Shown in pieces: positions 1 to 9,042 of a stretch of 35,574 nt of DNA. Source of the DNA: an uncultured Bacteroidota bacterium (GTDB taxonomy: Bacteria > Bacteroidota > Rhodothermia > Balneolales > Balneolaceae). Position numbers and translations under genes: made by a program. The stretch is from assembly GCA_913057895.1 (NCBI GenBank), contig CAJXOH010000016.1:1-35574 (forward strand), written 5' to 3'. The notes under the pieces are model-generated. The model was not told the DNA's origin. It searched no databases and saw only the letters and a list, made by a program, of their open reading frames with translations. Position 1 is the stretch's first letter; each line of letters begins with the position of its first letter.

Positions 1-494
1 ACTTTCTGACCTACCTTGATAAACCATGAGTTTTTGGAGTAGAGTTCTTTTTTTACCGCTGAATCTGGCCAAAGGTCACGAACTTCTAGAACAAACGGAC
101 ACCCGTACCACTTGCTCAGTAACGCACCTGAAATTGCACCAAAAATTGGGGGTGAGGTTGCTATAACCAGGTCATATCTTTCTGGTGATCGAAACATGGC
201 AGCAATACAACTCACCATAAATGAGAGATAAAAAACCAATTGCTCCCAAAGATTTCGTCGCCGGTTCATCGCTACCCATGTTCTAGTCACAGATATTCCA
301 TTGTATTTTTCTTCCACATGGGTTTGGTTCTCATACCCTGGATATGATTTTCCCACTGGATAATTTGGGAGCTCTGCTAATACACGAATATCGTAACCAG
401 AGGTTGATAATGCGCGGGACATGACTTCAGCCCTTACTGCTCCAGCGCCAACCTCGGGCGGGTAGTACTGACTGATATAGAGTACCTTCTTCAA
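1..494 (-). CDS. Glycosyltransferase family 4, N-terminal part (runs off the left edge)
   Basis: Reading leftward from a TTG codon at 494, the frame stays open for 164 codons to the window edge. It begins KKVLYISQYYPPEVGAGAVR and later has IATSPPIFGAISG and LEVRDLWPDS. These are typical of the N-terminal Rossmann domain of GT4 (GT-B fold) glycosyltransferases of the WcaI type, which transfer sugars during exopolysaccharide or O-antigen assembly. The TTG is chosen because the only in-frame upstream codons lead to a stop, and the first ATG (codon 25) would delete the first beta strand. It lies 10 bp after the SLBB export gene on the same strand, so the two are probably one exopolysaccharide operon. 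The sugar donor and acceptor cannot be told, and the C-terminal nucleotide-sugar domain lies outside the window. Confidence 0.85.
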   Translation of the reverse strand, partial: MKKVLYISQYYPPEVGAGAVRAEVMSRALSTSGYDIRVLAELPNYPVGKSYPGYENQTHVEEKYNGISVTRTWVAMNRRRNLWEQLVFYLSFMVSCIAAMFRSPERYDLVIATSPPIFGAISGALLSKWYGCPFVLEVRDLWPDSAVKKELYSKNSWFIKVGQK

Positions 495-504
495 AGGTAT
501 TTTT

Positions 505-2001
505 TTAAAGTCGTGTCAAAAGGAGCACAACACTTACAAGTGCATTAACAGTAGAAATAACGGTTCGAAACCGTGACTCTTGTCGCTCTAATTGTGCTTC
601 AAGACGTTGGATTTCAAGTTGTTGATCTACTTCATAAGTCGTGATTGGCGTACGGTCAACAAAGATAATGTCACCAGGTTCCAGTGTTGCTTCATCTGCA
701 GGCACCCAAGCATAGGTGATATTTTTGATCACATAAATGCCGTTTTCGTTTGCAGCGGGCCCAAGTCCACCAGCCTCTAGAATATAATCGGTGATTTGCA
801 TCTCCTCTTGTAAAGGATAAAACCCACTTTTATTCACTTGTCCCATCATACGAATGTGATTTGGGGTGTAGCGAACCTCAATACTGTCTTGGTCTGTCAA
901 GGCAAGGGTTCTTGACTGGACATTTTCAGGTTCGATGTAGATGAATGTCTGTTCCATGTCCAATTCATCAAAAAATAGCTGGAAATTTTCAAGATATTGA
1001 TCGGACATTCGTAATTGATCTGGAGTTACGCGTTGCGTCCGGGATAAACGGAGTAAATCTGTTTTAAATGGTAGTTGTTCTACATTTTGTTGCCTTGACT
1101 GCTCACGTTTTGCATCATCATCTTTTCGATGTACAATGATGGAAAGATTGTCAGGATCCTTAGTGTACCCACCAGCTTCAATTAGAATCTGATGAAGGGG
1201 TGTTTCATCTTCGATAATTGGATAAATGCCAGGTTGTAGAACCTCACCCGATACCTTTATACTGCTTTGGGGTTGTTTGGATTCGTCTCTGCGTATGATG
1301 AAGCGGTCATTGGGTTGTATTTCATACGAATAAGCCTCATCAAAAGTCATGGATATAGGCTCGGGAGAATAAAGCGTAATGCTTTCCATCGATGCATACG
1401 AACTCAGTCCACCTGCAATTTGCAATAACTCTTTAAAAGACTCTCCTTTTTTGAAGGGTATTTCTAAATCACGAATGACTTCACCGGAGATACTTACACG
1501 GTCAAATCGAGGATTTGTCCTACGTACGTGAATAACATCACCATCATTTACGATAGCGTTTTGAGTTAAATCACCACCTAAGTTGTAAGCAAGAAGGTCG
1601 GTGGTAAGAGTATCCCCATTTTGTCTGTATACAAGAACATTTCTAAAATCAAGAAATTCTTTCTCCAAAGCTTCTTGCTTATCAAGTATATCAAACCCAA
1701 AAATAACCTCGTCAACTCTTGCGCCAACGGGGACTTTTATTACACCTGTTAAGGGTAAGTCTCCAGTGACATGCACATTGATACTTCTAGTCGTTAGGTT
1801 TAGCGGATTTGATACAGAAATACTCGGAAGTGGACGTTGCCCCTGCTGATTACCTTGATTCGGAATAGGAATATCTTGACCAACTGAGTATGAAGGCAAT
1901 ACTATGCTTAACGTGGATAATGCAAGTGTCGCAAGAAGGACGCTAAATACTTGTTTAAATAGTGAGCCGTTTTTTACCTGTACCAATACGATTAACCTCA
2001 A
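505..2001 (-). CDS. SLBB-domain polysaccharide export protein
   Basis: This is a 498-aa exported protein with several beta-grasp SLBB modules, seen as repeated units of the form VSISGEVIRDLEIP, IKVSGEVLQPGIYPI and IRMMGQVNKSGFYPLQ, each followed by a hydrophobic ILEAGG-like turn. An N-terminal Poly_export-like segment lies around residues 60-160. Proteins of this class (Wza/BexD relatives) form the outer-membrane exit or periplasmic scaffold for exopolysaccharide. The N terminus has a signal-type hydrophobic stretch ending near SYSVGQ, with no lipobox cysteine. The extreme C terminus (about residues 478-498) is a short hydrophobic segment that could be a membrane anchor. No ATG is available at the front: TTG at 2001 is used here, and TTG at 1986 is an alternative. 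The neighbouring glycosyltransferase supports the export role. Confidence 0.85.
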   Translation of the reverse strand: MRLIVLVQVKNGSLFKQVFSVLLATLALSTLSIVLPSYSVGQDIPIPNQGNQQGQRPLPSISVSNPLNLTTRSINVHVTGDLPLTGVIKVPVGARVDEVIFGFDILDKQEALEKEFLDFRNVLVYRQNGDTLTTDLLAYNLGGDLTQNAIVNDGDVIHVRRTNPRFDRVSISGEVIRDLEIPFKKGESFKELLQIAGGLSSYASMESITLYSPEPISMTFDEAYSYEIQPNDRFIIRRDESKQPQSSIKVSGEVLQPGIYPIIEDETPLHQILIEAGGYTKDPDNLSIIVHRKDDDAKREQSRQQNVEQLPFKTDLLRLSRTQRVTPDQLRMSDQYLENFQLFFDELDMEQTFIYIEPENVQSRTLALTDQDSIEVRYTPNHIRMMGQVNKSGFYPLQEEMQITDYILEAGGLGPAANENGIYVIKNITYAWVPADEATLEPGDIIFVDRTPITTYEVDQQLEIQRLEAQLERQESRFRTVISTVNALVSVVLLLTRL

Positions 2002-2025
2002 TTACTATCACATTATTGTAATTAA

Positions 2026-2056
2026 CAAAGATACACGCTCCTGGAGTCTAATTAAA
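2026..2056 (-). promoter_or_regulatory. Candidate promoter of the SLBB/glycosyltransferase operon
   Basis: On the minus strand TATCTTTG (2033-2026) matches the Bacteroidota -7 element TAnnTTTG. A T-rich TTTT lies 20 bases upstream (2057-2054), where the -33 TTTG element is expected. Initiation would fall near 2019, about 18 bases before the TTG start codon. The match is by eye and the -33 half is weak. Confidence 0.45.
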
Positions 2057-2100
2057 ACAATCCCCTCGATTGTTTCGTATACACAATAAACGAACGAAAC
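2055..2100. promoter_or_regulatory. Overlapping dyads between the SLBB gene and tetR
   Basis: AAACAATC (2055-2062) and GATTGTTT (2068-2075) form a perfect 8-bp inverted repeat around a 5-base centre. GTTTCG (2072-2077) and CGAAAC (2095-2100) form a second dyad that shares bases with the first. The cluster abuts the candidate -33 element of the SLBB promoter. On the minus strand the first dyad is followed by TTTT, so it could also be a hairpin, but no gene lies upstream on that strand for it to terminate. A regulator site is the likelier reading. Confidence 0.45.
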
Positions 2101-2132
2101 CACTATTAGGTACGTTCTAGTGAATCAAATTA

Positions 2133-2162
2133 TGACCGCCGGTCAAAAAACCGTACTATAAT
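2133..2162 (+). promoter_or_regulatory. Putative TetR operator overlapping the tetR-efflux promoter
   Basis: TGACCG-C-CGGTCA at 2133-2145 is a perfect 6+1+6 palindrome of the GACCG/CGGTC type seen at many TetR/AcrR operators. It is followed by a perfect TATAAT at 2157-2162. The expected -35 position falls inside the palindrome, with ATGACC at 2132-2137 as the best but weak match. A bound repressor would block the polymerase. The tetR start codon is 31 bp downstream, which fits an autoregulated efflux operon. Confidence 0.6.
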
Positions 2163-2192
2163 GTGCCTTAGTGTACAGCTTGTTCAATATCT

Positions 2193-2849
2193 ATGTCCGT
2201 AGTCACGAAAACCCAATTACGTAGGGAGTCGATCCTTGAATCGGCAACGGAGCTTTTTATGGCTGATTCGATAGAGAATGTGTCAATGAATCAGATTGCA
2301 CTACAATCGGGTATTTCAAAGGGAGCGTTGTACTTAGAGTTTGAAAGCAAAGATGATATCATTGTGACAATTGCTCTTGGGTACTGTAGGGAGCTTAACC
2401 AGAAATTTAGCCAGGTACTTACTCATTCATTGACCGGCCTGGAAATGCTTCAAGCCTTTGGCGTTCAACGATTGGAGTACGCAGAACATCATCCGTTATA
2501 TTTACCAAGTCTCTATGTATATCAAAATATCGTCTCTCGAGATGGGTATGACGGAAGTACGACGGTTCGCACCTGTAAGAGTGAAACTGACAATGCATTG
2601 TCCTATGTCATTAGAGCGGCGCAGATTGGTATTTCGGATGGGTCGATTCGACCAGATATAAAGCCTGAGCAATTAGGATTGATGATCTTTGCTGCCTCAA
2701 AGGGGATGCTGGATCTATTTCAATCGCCAAAGCAAAGTATGTTCAATCATACACTTGTCCATAATGTGACCGCAGAGGAGGCAATGAGACAGTTTATGCA
2801 AGTCATATTGCACGGGATTACCCCAACAGATTCACAAAAGAAGCCGTGA
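2193..2849 (+). CDS. TetR/AcrR family transcriptional regulator
   Basis: This is a 218-aa protein with a canonical N-terminal TetR helix-turn-helix (residues about 12-58). The recognition segment reads IALQSGISKGALYLEF and is followed by KDDII, the usual start of the linker helix. The rest is an all-helical ligand and dimerisation domain with no family-specific signature that I recognise. It is the first gene of the efflux operon, and its stop codon overlaps the GTG start of the outer-membrane factor (GTGA). Co-transcription and translational coupling are therefore likely. By analogy with AcrR-type systems it probably represses its own operon through the dyad at 2133-2145 and is relieved by a pump substrate. 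The ligand is unknown. Confidence 0.9.
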   Translation: MSVVTKTQLRRESILESATELFMADSIENVSMNQIALQSGISKGALYLEFESKDDIIVTIALGYCRELNQKFSQVLTHSLTGLEMLQAFGVQRLEYAEHHPLYLPSLYVYQNIVSRDGYDGSTTVRTCKSETDNALSYVIRAAQIGISDGSIRPDIKPEQLGLMIFAASKGMLDLFQSPKQSMFNHTLVHNVTAEEAMRQFMQVILHGITPTDSQKKP

Positions 2850-4411
2850 CCAAGGGTCAAACTATGTTACCTATCAGATACCCCCATACATTAATGCGCG
2901 TTTTACGACAGATTTACCCAATGCATGGAGTTTTTGCCGTGCTATTTGTTGGACTCATTCTAGGCCTAAACCATCAAACCACGTTTGCTCAAGGGAATGA
3001 AGCATCCACACCATCGGCTACCCTCACAAGCACACAACGTTTATCGATGTCGCTGGATCAGGCTATTCAAACGGCTTTAGCCAGTAATCGAGAACTTAGA
3101 AAAGCAGCTTTGGGCGTAAAAGATGGTGACGCCCAAGTATTGACAGCCTGGGCTGAAGTACTACCAGATGTGAGCGCAAGTGCCAATTACACTCGCAACA
3201 TTGAAATCCCGGTTAATTTTATCCCTGCTCAGGTTTTTGATCCATCTGCGGCTCCAGGTGAACTCGTGCCCGTTCAATTTGGTACTGATAACAATTGGCA
3301 GGGTGGATTCACGGTATCCCAAAATATTTTTAAAGGACAAGCGATCATTGGACTGAGTACATCAAGGCTTTACAAACAAGCTCAGTCTCAAAACTTTGCG
3401 TTGGTATCTCAACAAATCATTACTCAAACACGTCAAGCCTATCACCAAGCTCTTTTGGCAAAAGAACGGGTGAAATTGCTTGAAACATCCTTAGCGAGGC
3501 TTGACAGGGTCTTGCAAGAAACACAAGCTCGTAGAGATGCAGGCCTTGTCGATGAGTATAGTGTGCTGCAAATAGAGGTACAACTTGCCAATCAACGACC
3601 GTCTCTTATCGAAGCACAAAATGGATATAAGCAAGCCATTCGTGGACTGGTGCAAATCCTAGGATTACCCGCTGGCGCCGAAATAGAGGTTGTGGGAGAT
3701 TTGACTTCTTTTGTGATTTCAACGGATCGTCAGCCAACCCCTACAAATGCGAAACTTGCAGAAATCGATCAAGCAAATGGTCACTCGGCTCAAACCCTAC
3801 TTAACCCAAGTGATGTAATTGATGAGCGTGCAGATATACAGTTTCTCGAGAGCCAAGTGGCGCTTCGACAAAAACAGTTACTTGCAACGAAGAGCGAATT
3901 TCTTCCTTCAGTGAGTGCTGTGTATAATTTACAATGGTCTTCAGCACAGCCAGGAACACCGGTAGTTTTTGAAGATGCAATCCGATTCCAGACGGTTGGT
4001 CTTGCGGTTTCATTCCCCATTTTTCAAGGAACACAGAGGATTGCCAATATCTCTAGAGCCTCGATTGAATTACAAACATTTGAAACAGACTTAGAACAAG
4101 CTCAGGTCGCTGCTGCCCAAGAAATTGCCACGTTACAAGATGAGTTTACTCGACTCTTTTTGAGTTACGATGCTAGACAAATGGCACTTAAACAAGCCCA
4201 AGAGGGATTTCGACGTGCTACTCTACGTCTTGATTCAGGGAGTGGATCCCAGCTTGAACTCACTGAGGCAGAACTGCAGCTTCAAGAAGCAGAATTCAAT
4301 GTGGTGCAGCTTGCCCATGATTATCTCAATGCCAAGGCATCCTTTGATTATGCGATTGGTAGTGTCCCATTCTCAGAAACACGATCGATTGAAACATCGT
4401 TAAATCCTTAA
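2846..4411 (+). CDS. TolC-like outer-membrane efflux protein
   Basis: This is a 521-aa protein (515 aa from the alternative ATG at 2864) of the outer membrane efflux protein family, usual length. A hydrophobic signal sequence (HGVFAVLFVGLILGL) ends near TTFAQG. Two internally similar halves of the OEP domain follow, around residues 55-280 and 315-505, with long amphipathic helices rich in Gln and Ala. The trimer would form the outer-membrane channel and periplasmic tunnel for the RND pump encoded two genes downstream. The GTG start overlaps the tetR stop by 4 bases. The ATG at 2864 gives a more ordinary signal-peptide length and may be the real start. Confidence 0.9.
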   Translation: MTKGQTMLPIRYPHTLMRVLRQIYPMHGVFAVLFVGLILGLNHQTTFAQGNEASTPSATLTSTQRLSMSLDQAIQTALASNRELRKAALGVKDGDAQVLTAWAEVLPDVSASANYTRNIEIPVNFIPAQVFDPSAAPGELVPVQFGTDNNWQGGFTVSQNIFKGQAIIGLSTSRLYKQAQSQNFALVSQQIITQTRQAYHQALLAKERVKLLETSLARLDRVLQETQARRDAGLVDEYSVLQIEVQLANQRPSLIEAQNGYKQAIRGLVQILGLPAGAEIEVVGDLTSFVISTDRQPTPTNAKLAEIDQANGHSAQTLLNPSDVIDERADIQFLESQVALRQKQLLATKSEFLPSVSAVYNLQWSSAQPGTPVVFEDAIRFQTVGLAVSFPIFQGTQRIANISRASIELQTFETDLEQAQVAAAQEIATLQDEFTRLFLSYDARQMALKQAQEGFRRATLRLDSGSGSQLELTEAELQLQEAEFNVVQLAHDYLNAKASFDYAIGSVPFSETRSIETSLNP

Positions 4412-4416
4412 ATTCC

Positions 4417-5535
4417 ATGAAACGTATCTCAACCCTATCCATTTTATTCAGTAGCCTTCTACTGCTTACTCAGTGCGGTGCCCCTGAAAACATGGACGCA
4501 CCAGAGGAACTTGTCAGACGAGTGACTGTTGACACGGAAATCCTCCAACCAGAAAACTTTCGAAGTTACCTCAAACAAGTAGGTACCGTGACTTCAGATT
4601 TTGATGCTGTACTATCAGCAGAAGTGCAGGGGCGTCTTATTCGCTTTAACGCTAAGAAAGGTGATCGCGTTGAAGAAGGCCAGGTGATTGCCAAAATTGA
4701 TGATGCTGCGTTATCTCAAGAAGTCAGACGCATGGAAGCGATGGTACGTCAATCCAAACTTCAATATGATCGTCAAAAAGAGTTAAATGACCAAGGAATT
4801 GGCTCTCAGAGTGATCTTGATAATGCTGAGTTGACCTATGAACAACAGGCGGCTTCATTGGCCTCATTGAAAGTCTCTCTTGAGAATACTGAAGTGAAAG
4901 CACCATTTAGTGGCACATTGGAACAAACATTTGTTGATCCCGGAGAATTACTTTCCCCTGGTACACCTGTCGCAAGAGTGGTAAGTACAACGGAGCTCTA
5001 TGTTACAGTTGGAATTCCGTCTCGTTATGTTGGAATTCTCGCAGAAGGCGATCCTGTTAAACTGCAGTTCAACCAGCGTGACGATCTTCAAGTTGAGGGG
5101 ACGATCCAATTTGTGGGTTCAACGATTGATCCTCAATCAAGAAGTTTTGAGGTTGAAGTTGGCTTCCCTAACCCAAATGAAATCATAAAAATCGACATGG
5201 TTGCAGATGTTGAGGTTGTATTGGACGATATGCCCAATTCGATTGTTGTGGGTGAAGAATATGTGTTTAGTAAGCAGGGAAATATGGTCGCTTACATTGT
5301 TGCAAGTGATGAACAAGGAAATCCAATTTCTAGAGAGGTCGTGATTGACCATGGTCCTGTGTATAAAAGTGAGACTGTTATCCTTTCAGGTCTAAATCCA
5401 GGAGATCAATTTATTACCAATGGTTCATCCTATCTCCAAGATGGAACCAGACTGCAAATACGGACGACATCGTCTGAATCGAATGCCTCTACCCCGGAGT
5501 CTGCACTTTCAGAAGCATTGAATGAAACCCTTTAG
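4417..5535 (+). CDS. RND efflux periplasmic adaptor (membrane-fusion lipoprotein)
   Basis: This is a 372-aa HlyD/AcrA-type adaptor. The N terminus has a lipoprotein signal with lipobox LTQC (Cys20), so it should be lipid-anchored. The biotinyl/lipoyl half-motifs bracket a helical hairpin at about residues 100-165: VQGRLIRFNAKKGDRVEEG comes first, and VKAPFSGTLEQTFVDPGE completes the fold. Beta-barrel and membrane-proximal domains follow. It links the inner-membrane pump to the TolC-like channel. It starts 5 bp after the channel gene and is followed by the pump gene. The substrate range cannot be inferred from the adaptor. Confidence 0.92.
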   Translation: MKRISTLSILFSSLLLLTQCGAPENMDAPEELVRRVTVDTEILQPENFRSYLKQVGTVTSDFDAVLSAEVQGRLIRFNAKKGDRVEEGQVIAKIDDAALSQEVRRMEAMVRQSKLQYDRQKELNDQGIGSQSDLDNAELTYEQQAASLASLKVSLENTEVKAPFSGTLEQTFVDPGELLSPGTPVARVVSTTELYVTVGIPSRYVGILAEGDPVKLQFNQRDDLQVEGTIQFVGSTIDPQSRSFEVEVGFPNPNEIIKIDMVADVEVVLDDMPNSIVVGEEYVFSKQGNMVAYIVASDEQGNPISREVVIDHGPVYKSETVILSGLNPGDQFITNGSSYLQDGTRLQIRTTSSESNASTPESALSEALNETL

Positions 5536-5579
5536 AACCAAGAAAACGAGTTTATTTCGCAACATTGAATCCCAAAGCA

Positions 5580-8500
5580 ATGTCTAAAGACACGAACGAT
5601 TTTCAGGGACGTGAATTCCCACTCACCAATCTATCGCTCAAGAACCCAATTAGTGTTCTTGTACTCTGCGTAATCTTCATTATTGGTGGATTATCTTCAT
5701 ACTTATCCCTTCCCAAAGAGGCTCAACCCGATATTACAATCCCAAATATTGTGGTTCGTGCAGCTTATCCAGGTGTGGCACCTGAGGATGTTGAGACATT
5801 AGTCACCAATGTGCTTGAAGATGAACTAGCCAATATTTCAGAGATCAAAGTGATGACCTCAACGTCTGCTGAGGGCTATTCTAGTATACTTTTAGAGTTT
5901 AACTCCGACGTAAATATTGATGAAGCATTACTCAAAGTCCGTGAGAAAGTTGATTTAGCAAAATCTGAGCTTCCTGGAGATGTTGAGGAACCTGTTGTGG
6001 ACGAGATCAACCTGTCTCAGTTTCCGATTATGCAGGTCAATATTTCAGGTGAATATGGACTAGATGAGCTCAAGAAGGTAGCAGAAGACCTTCAAGATGA
6101 AATTGAAGCATTACCACAAGTGCTTGAGGTTAACTTAGCAGGAGGACTTGAAAACGAGGTCAAGGTCGATGTAGATCTAACCAAACTTCGTTATTACAAC
6201 CTCTCTTTTGATGACATAACCAAGGCGATTGGGAATGAAAATGTCACTATTCCTGGTGGCTCTATCGATGTAGGGTCTAAAAAGTATCTGTTGCGTGTGC
6301 CCGGTGAATATGAGGATCCACAAGAGCTTGCAGACATCGTTGTGGTTACCAATAATGACCGTCCTGTCTACATTCGAGATGTAGCTGATGTACGCTTTGC
6401 ACCCAAGGATCGAGAGTCCTATTCCTACTTAGACCAATCACCTGTCATTACCCTTTCCGTGGTTAAGCGTTCAGGTGAAAATATCATTGAGGCTTCTGAG
6501 CAAGTGAAGCAAATACTGGCGGATAATGAGGCCCTGGTTCCTCCAACAACGACGTTCAAAATCACGTCAGATATGAGTACCGAAATCCGGAAAATGGTTT
6601 CAAGTTTGGAGAACAACATTATTTCAGGCTTAATTCTTGTCATTGCCGTACTTCTCTTCTTTATGGGCGTTCGTAACTCAACTTTTGTAGGCGTCGCGAT
6701 TCCATTCTCCATGTTCATCACATTTTTGGTGCTTTCAGCGTTGGGAATCACACTCAATATGATTGTGCTTTTCTCTCTCATTTTAGCATTAGGTATGCTG
6801 GTTGATAACGCCATTGTTGTAGTGGAGAATATTTATCGATATCTCGAGGAAGGGTATTCCAATATTGAAGCCGCCAAGAAGGGAACTGGTGAAGTTGCAA
6901 TTCCTATTATTTCTGGAACGACCACGACCCTTGCAGCATTTACACCTCTCGCGTTTTGGCCAGGGATTGTGGGAGAATTCATGTCATACCTGCCCAAGAC
7001 ACTCATTATCACACTTGCAGCATCATTGTTTATTGGTCTAGTGATAAATCCAGTATTGTGTGCATTGTTTATGCGAGTTCCTAATCAAGAAGAAGATGCG
7101 CAGTCATCAAGAATGTCGAAGACAGGTCGCCGAATCATCCTGGGCGTGGGAGTCTTCGTGATAGGTTTCTTGCTTGTACAGAACCCTGTAACATGGTCCA
7201 TGCTTCTTGTTATTGCAGGTGCGACCTACTTACTACACAAGTATGCCTTAACCAAGGTGGCTACATGGTGGCAAACAAAGGGAATGGCTGCAAGTCTGCG
7301 TAGATATGAATCTTCCTTGGGATGGGCTCTTCGCCATCAGTGGGTTGTTTTAGTTACGGCAGTTGGCGTGTTCTTATCTAGCTTTGTCATGTTTGGTATT
7401 TCATTGGGTGTATTTCAAACTACAAAAGTTGAATTTTTCCCAGAGGATATCCCACCTGCACGCCTTTATGCCCAAATCTCTACACCAGCAGGGACAAATG
7501 TTGAAACAACAAGGGAGTTTATTGAATCGCTTGAACAACGTTCACGTCAAATTCCAGAGATTAGTGATGTGGAAACCATCGTTGCAACGGCTGGTGCCCC
7601 AATTTCATCAGGGATGGACAATAGTGGTCAGACTCAGAACAAGGGGACAATCGTTTTGAACTTTGTTGATTATGAACAGCGCAAAGGGTCCACATTTGAT
7701 GCAATGGAAAACCTTCGCAAGACATTGCCAGCAGATCTTGCAGGGGCAGAGGTTGTGATTGAAAAACCACAAGATGGTCCGCCAACTGGTAAACCCATTA
7801 ACTTGGAGCTTATTGGGGATGACATGCAGCAACTCATGGACATTTCCGAATCACTTAAGCGTCAATTGGAAAATTCGCCTATTTATGCCCAATTGGAAGG
7901 ACTCGATACAGATCTTCCTGAATCAAGACCTGAACTTCGTATTGATGTAGACCGTGAGCGAGCAGCATTGTTTGGGCTCAACACTCAGGAGATTGGGTCT
8001 ACAATTCGTTCTGCGATCAACGGAGTCGAGGCATCGAGCTACAGAGATGGTATTGATGAGTATGACATCACTGTACGCCTCAATCCAGAGAGTCGTGAGA
8101 ATCTATCTGCATTGAGCACACTCACTGTATTAACAGAAGGTGGGCAGCAGATCCCTCTCTCTGAGGTTGTGTCACTGTCAACGCAAGAGGGATATGGTGG
8201 AATTACTCATAAGGATCAAAAACGGGTCGTCACACTTTTTTCTGATGTTAGTAGTACAGCAAACCCCAACCAGGTCCTTGGTCAAGTGCAGTCAGAGCTG
8301 GCCAGCACATTGGAAAATTTACCCCAAGGAGTACGTTATGAATGGACGGGAGAACAAGAAGAACAAGCAGATGCAATTGCATTTTTGAGTAATGCATTTC
8401 TAATCGCCTTGTTTTTGATCTCATTTATCTTGATTTCTCAGTTTAATTCTGTAACCAAACCCATTATTGTACTGACATCTGTCGTGATGTCAATCTCAGG

Positions 8501-8990
8501 AGTACTATATGGATTGGTAATCTTCCAGATGCCATTCGTCATCATCATGACAGGGATTGGGATCATCTCACTAGCTGGGGTTGTGGTCAATAATGCAATT
8601 GTATTGATTGATTACGTCGACGTTGTTAAGTCAAAATATCCTGAAAAATCTACCTATGATGTTCTCATTATGGCTGGATCGACACGTTTTCGACCTGTTG
8701 TGTTGACTGCAATTACGACGACTCTAGGGTTGGTTCCATTAGCCATTGGGTTTAACATTGACTTTTTCACGTTTACGAATAATCCCATCGAGTTTTTCAC
8801 GAACATCAATGAGTATTTGTATTGGGGTGGTGAGCAAGCGGCTTGGTGGAGTCCTATGGCTGTTGCTGTAATTGTAGGATTGATTTTTGCCACTGCACTT
8901 ACACTGATTTTGGTTCCAGTCTTGTATCTTTTCATTGAACGTGTATCTGCCCAGGTAAAAGGGTTGTTTTATCCAACAACAACTGTATAG
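5580..8990 (+). CDS. RND family efflux pump permease (HAE1/AcrB type)
   Basis: This is a 1136-aa inner-membrane transporter with the RND layout: TM1 near residue 25, a large periplasmic loop, TM2-6, a second loop and TM8-12. The TM4 signature is GMLVDNAIVVVEN. The Asp at about 409 (counting from ATG 5580) is the proton-relay residue, while the second Asp of AcrB is Asn here, as in many relatives. GVVVNNAIVLIDYV is the matching TM10 motif. Compared with AcrB it has an extra hydrophobic hairpin between the halves (about residues 515-560) and a roughly 30-residue aromatic insertion before the last helix. A TTG at 5565 is in frame, but ATG 5580 is preferred. The pump completes the tetR-outer membrane factor-adaptor operon. 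Substrates are unknown. Confidence 0.92.
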   Translation: MSKDTNDFQGREFPLTNLSLKNPISVLVLCVIFIIGGLSSYLSLPKEAQPDITIPNIVVRAAYPGVAPEDVETLVTNVLEDELANISEIKVMTSTSAEGYSSILLEFNSDVNIDEALLKVREKVDLAKSELPGDVEEPVVDEINLSQFPIMQVNISGEYGLDELKKVAEDLQDEIEALPQVLEVNLAGGLENEVKVDVDLTKLRYYNLSFDDITKAIGNENVTIPGGSIDVGSKKYLLRVPGEYEDPQELADIVVVTNNDRPVYIRDVADVRFAPKDRESYSYLDQSPVITLSVVKRSGENIIEASEQVKQILADNEALVPPTTTFKITSDMSTEIRKMVSSLENNIISGLILVIAVLLFFMGVRNSTFVGVAIPFSMFITFLVLSALGITLNMIVLFSLILALGMLVDNAIVVVENIYRYLEEGYSNIEAAKKGTGEVAIPIISGTTTTLAAFTPLAFWPGIVGEFMSYLPKTLIITLAASLFIGLVINPVLCALFMRVPNQEEDAQSSRMSKTGRRIILGVGVFVIGFLLVQNPVTWSMLLVIAGATYLLHKYALTKVATWWQTKGMAASLRRYESSLGWALRHQWVVLVTAVGVFLSSFVMFGISLGVFQTTKVEFFPEDIPPARLYAQISTPAGTNVETTREFIESLEQRSRQIPEISDVETIVATAGAPISSGMDNSGQTQNKGTIVLNFVDYEQRKGSTFDAMENLRKTLPADLAGAEVVIEKPQDGPPTGKPINLELIGDDMQQLMDISESLKRQLENSPIYAQLEGLDTDLPESRPELRIDVDRERAALFGLNTQEIGSTIRSAINGVEASSYRDGIDEYDITVRLNPESRENLSALSTLTVLTEGGQQIPLSEVVSLSTQEGYGGITHKDQKRVVTLFSDVSSTANPNQVLGQVQSELASTLENLPQGVRYEWTGEQEEQADAIAFLSNAFLIALFLISFILISQFNSVTKPIIVLTSVVMSISGVLYGLVIFQMPFVIIMTGIGIISLAGVVVNNAIVLIDYVDVVKSKYPEKSTYDVLIMAGSTRFRPVVLTAITTTLGLVPLAIGFNIDFFTFTNNPIEFFTNINEYLYWGGEQAAWWSPMAVAVIVGLIFATALTLILVPVLYLFIERVSAQVKGLFYPTTTV

Positions 8991-9042
8991 AACCCTAGGT
9001 AGACCCATTGATTCGTGAACCACAGATTCTAAGATCTTTGTC

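Noticed and set aside
6425-6814. 129-codon minus-strand frame inside the RND pump
   Set aside because: It is the shadow of a strongly supported gene, has no recognisable domain and ignores the codon structure of the pump.
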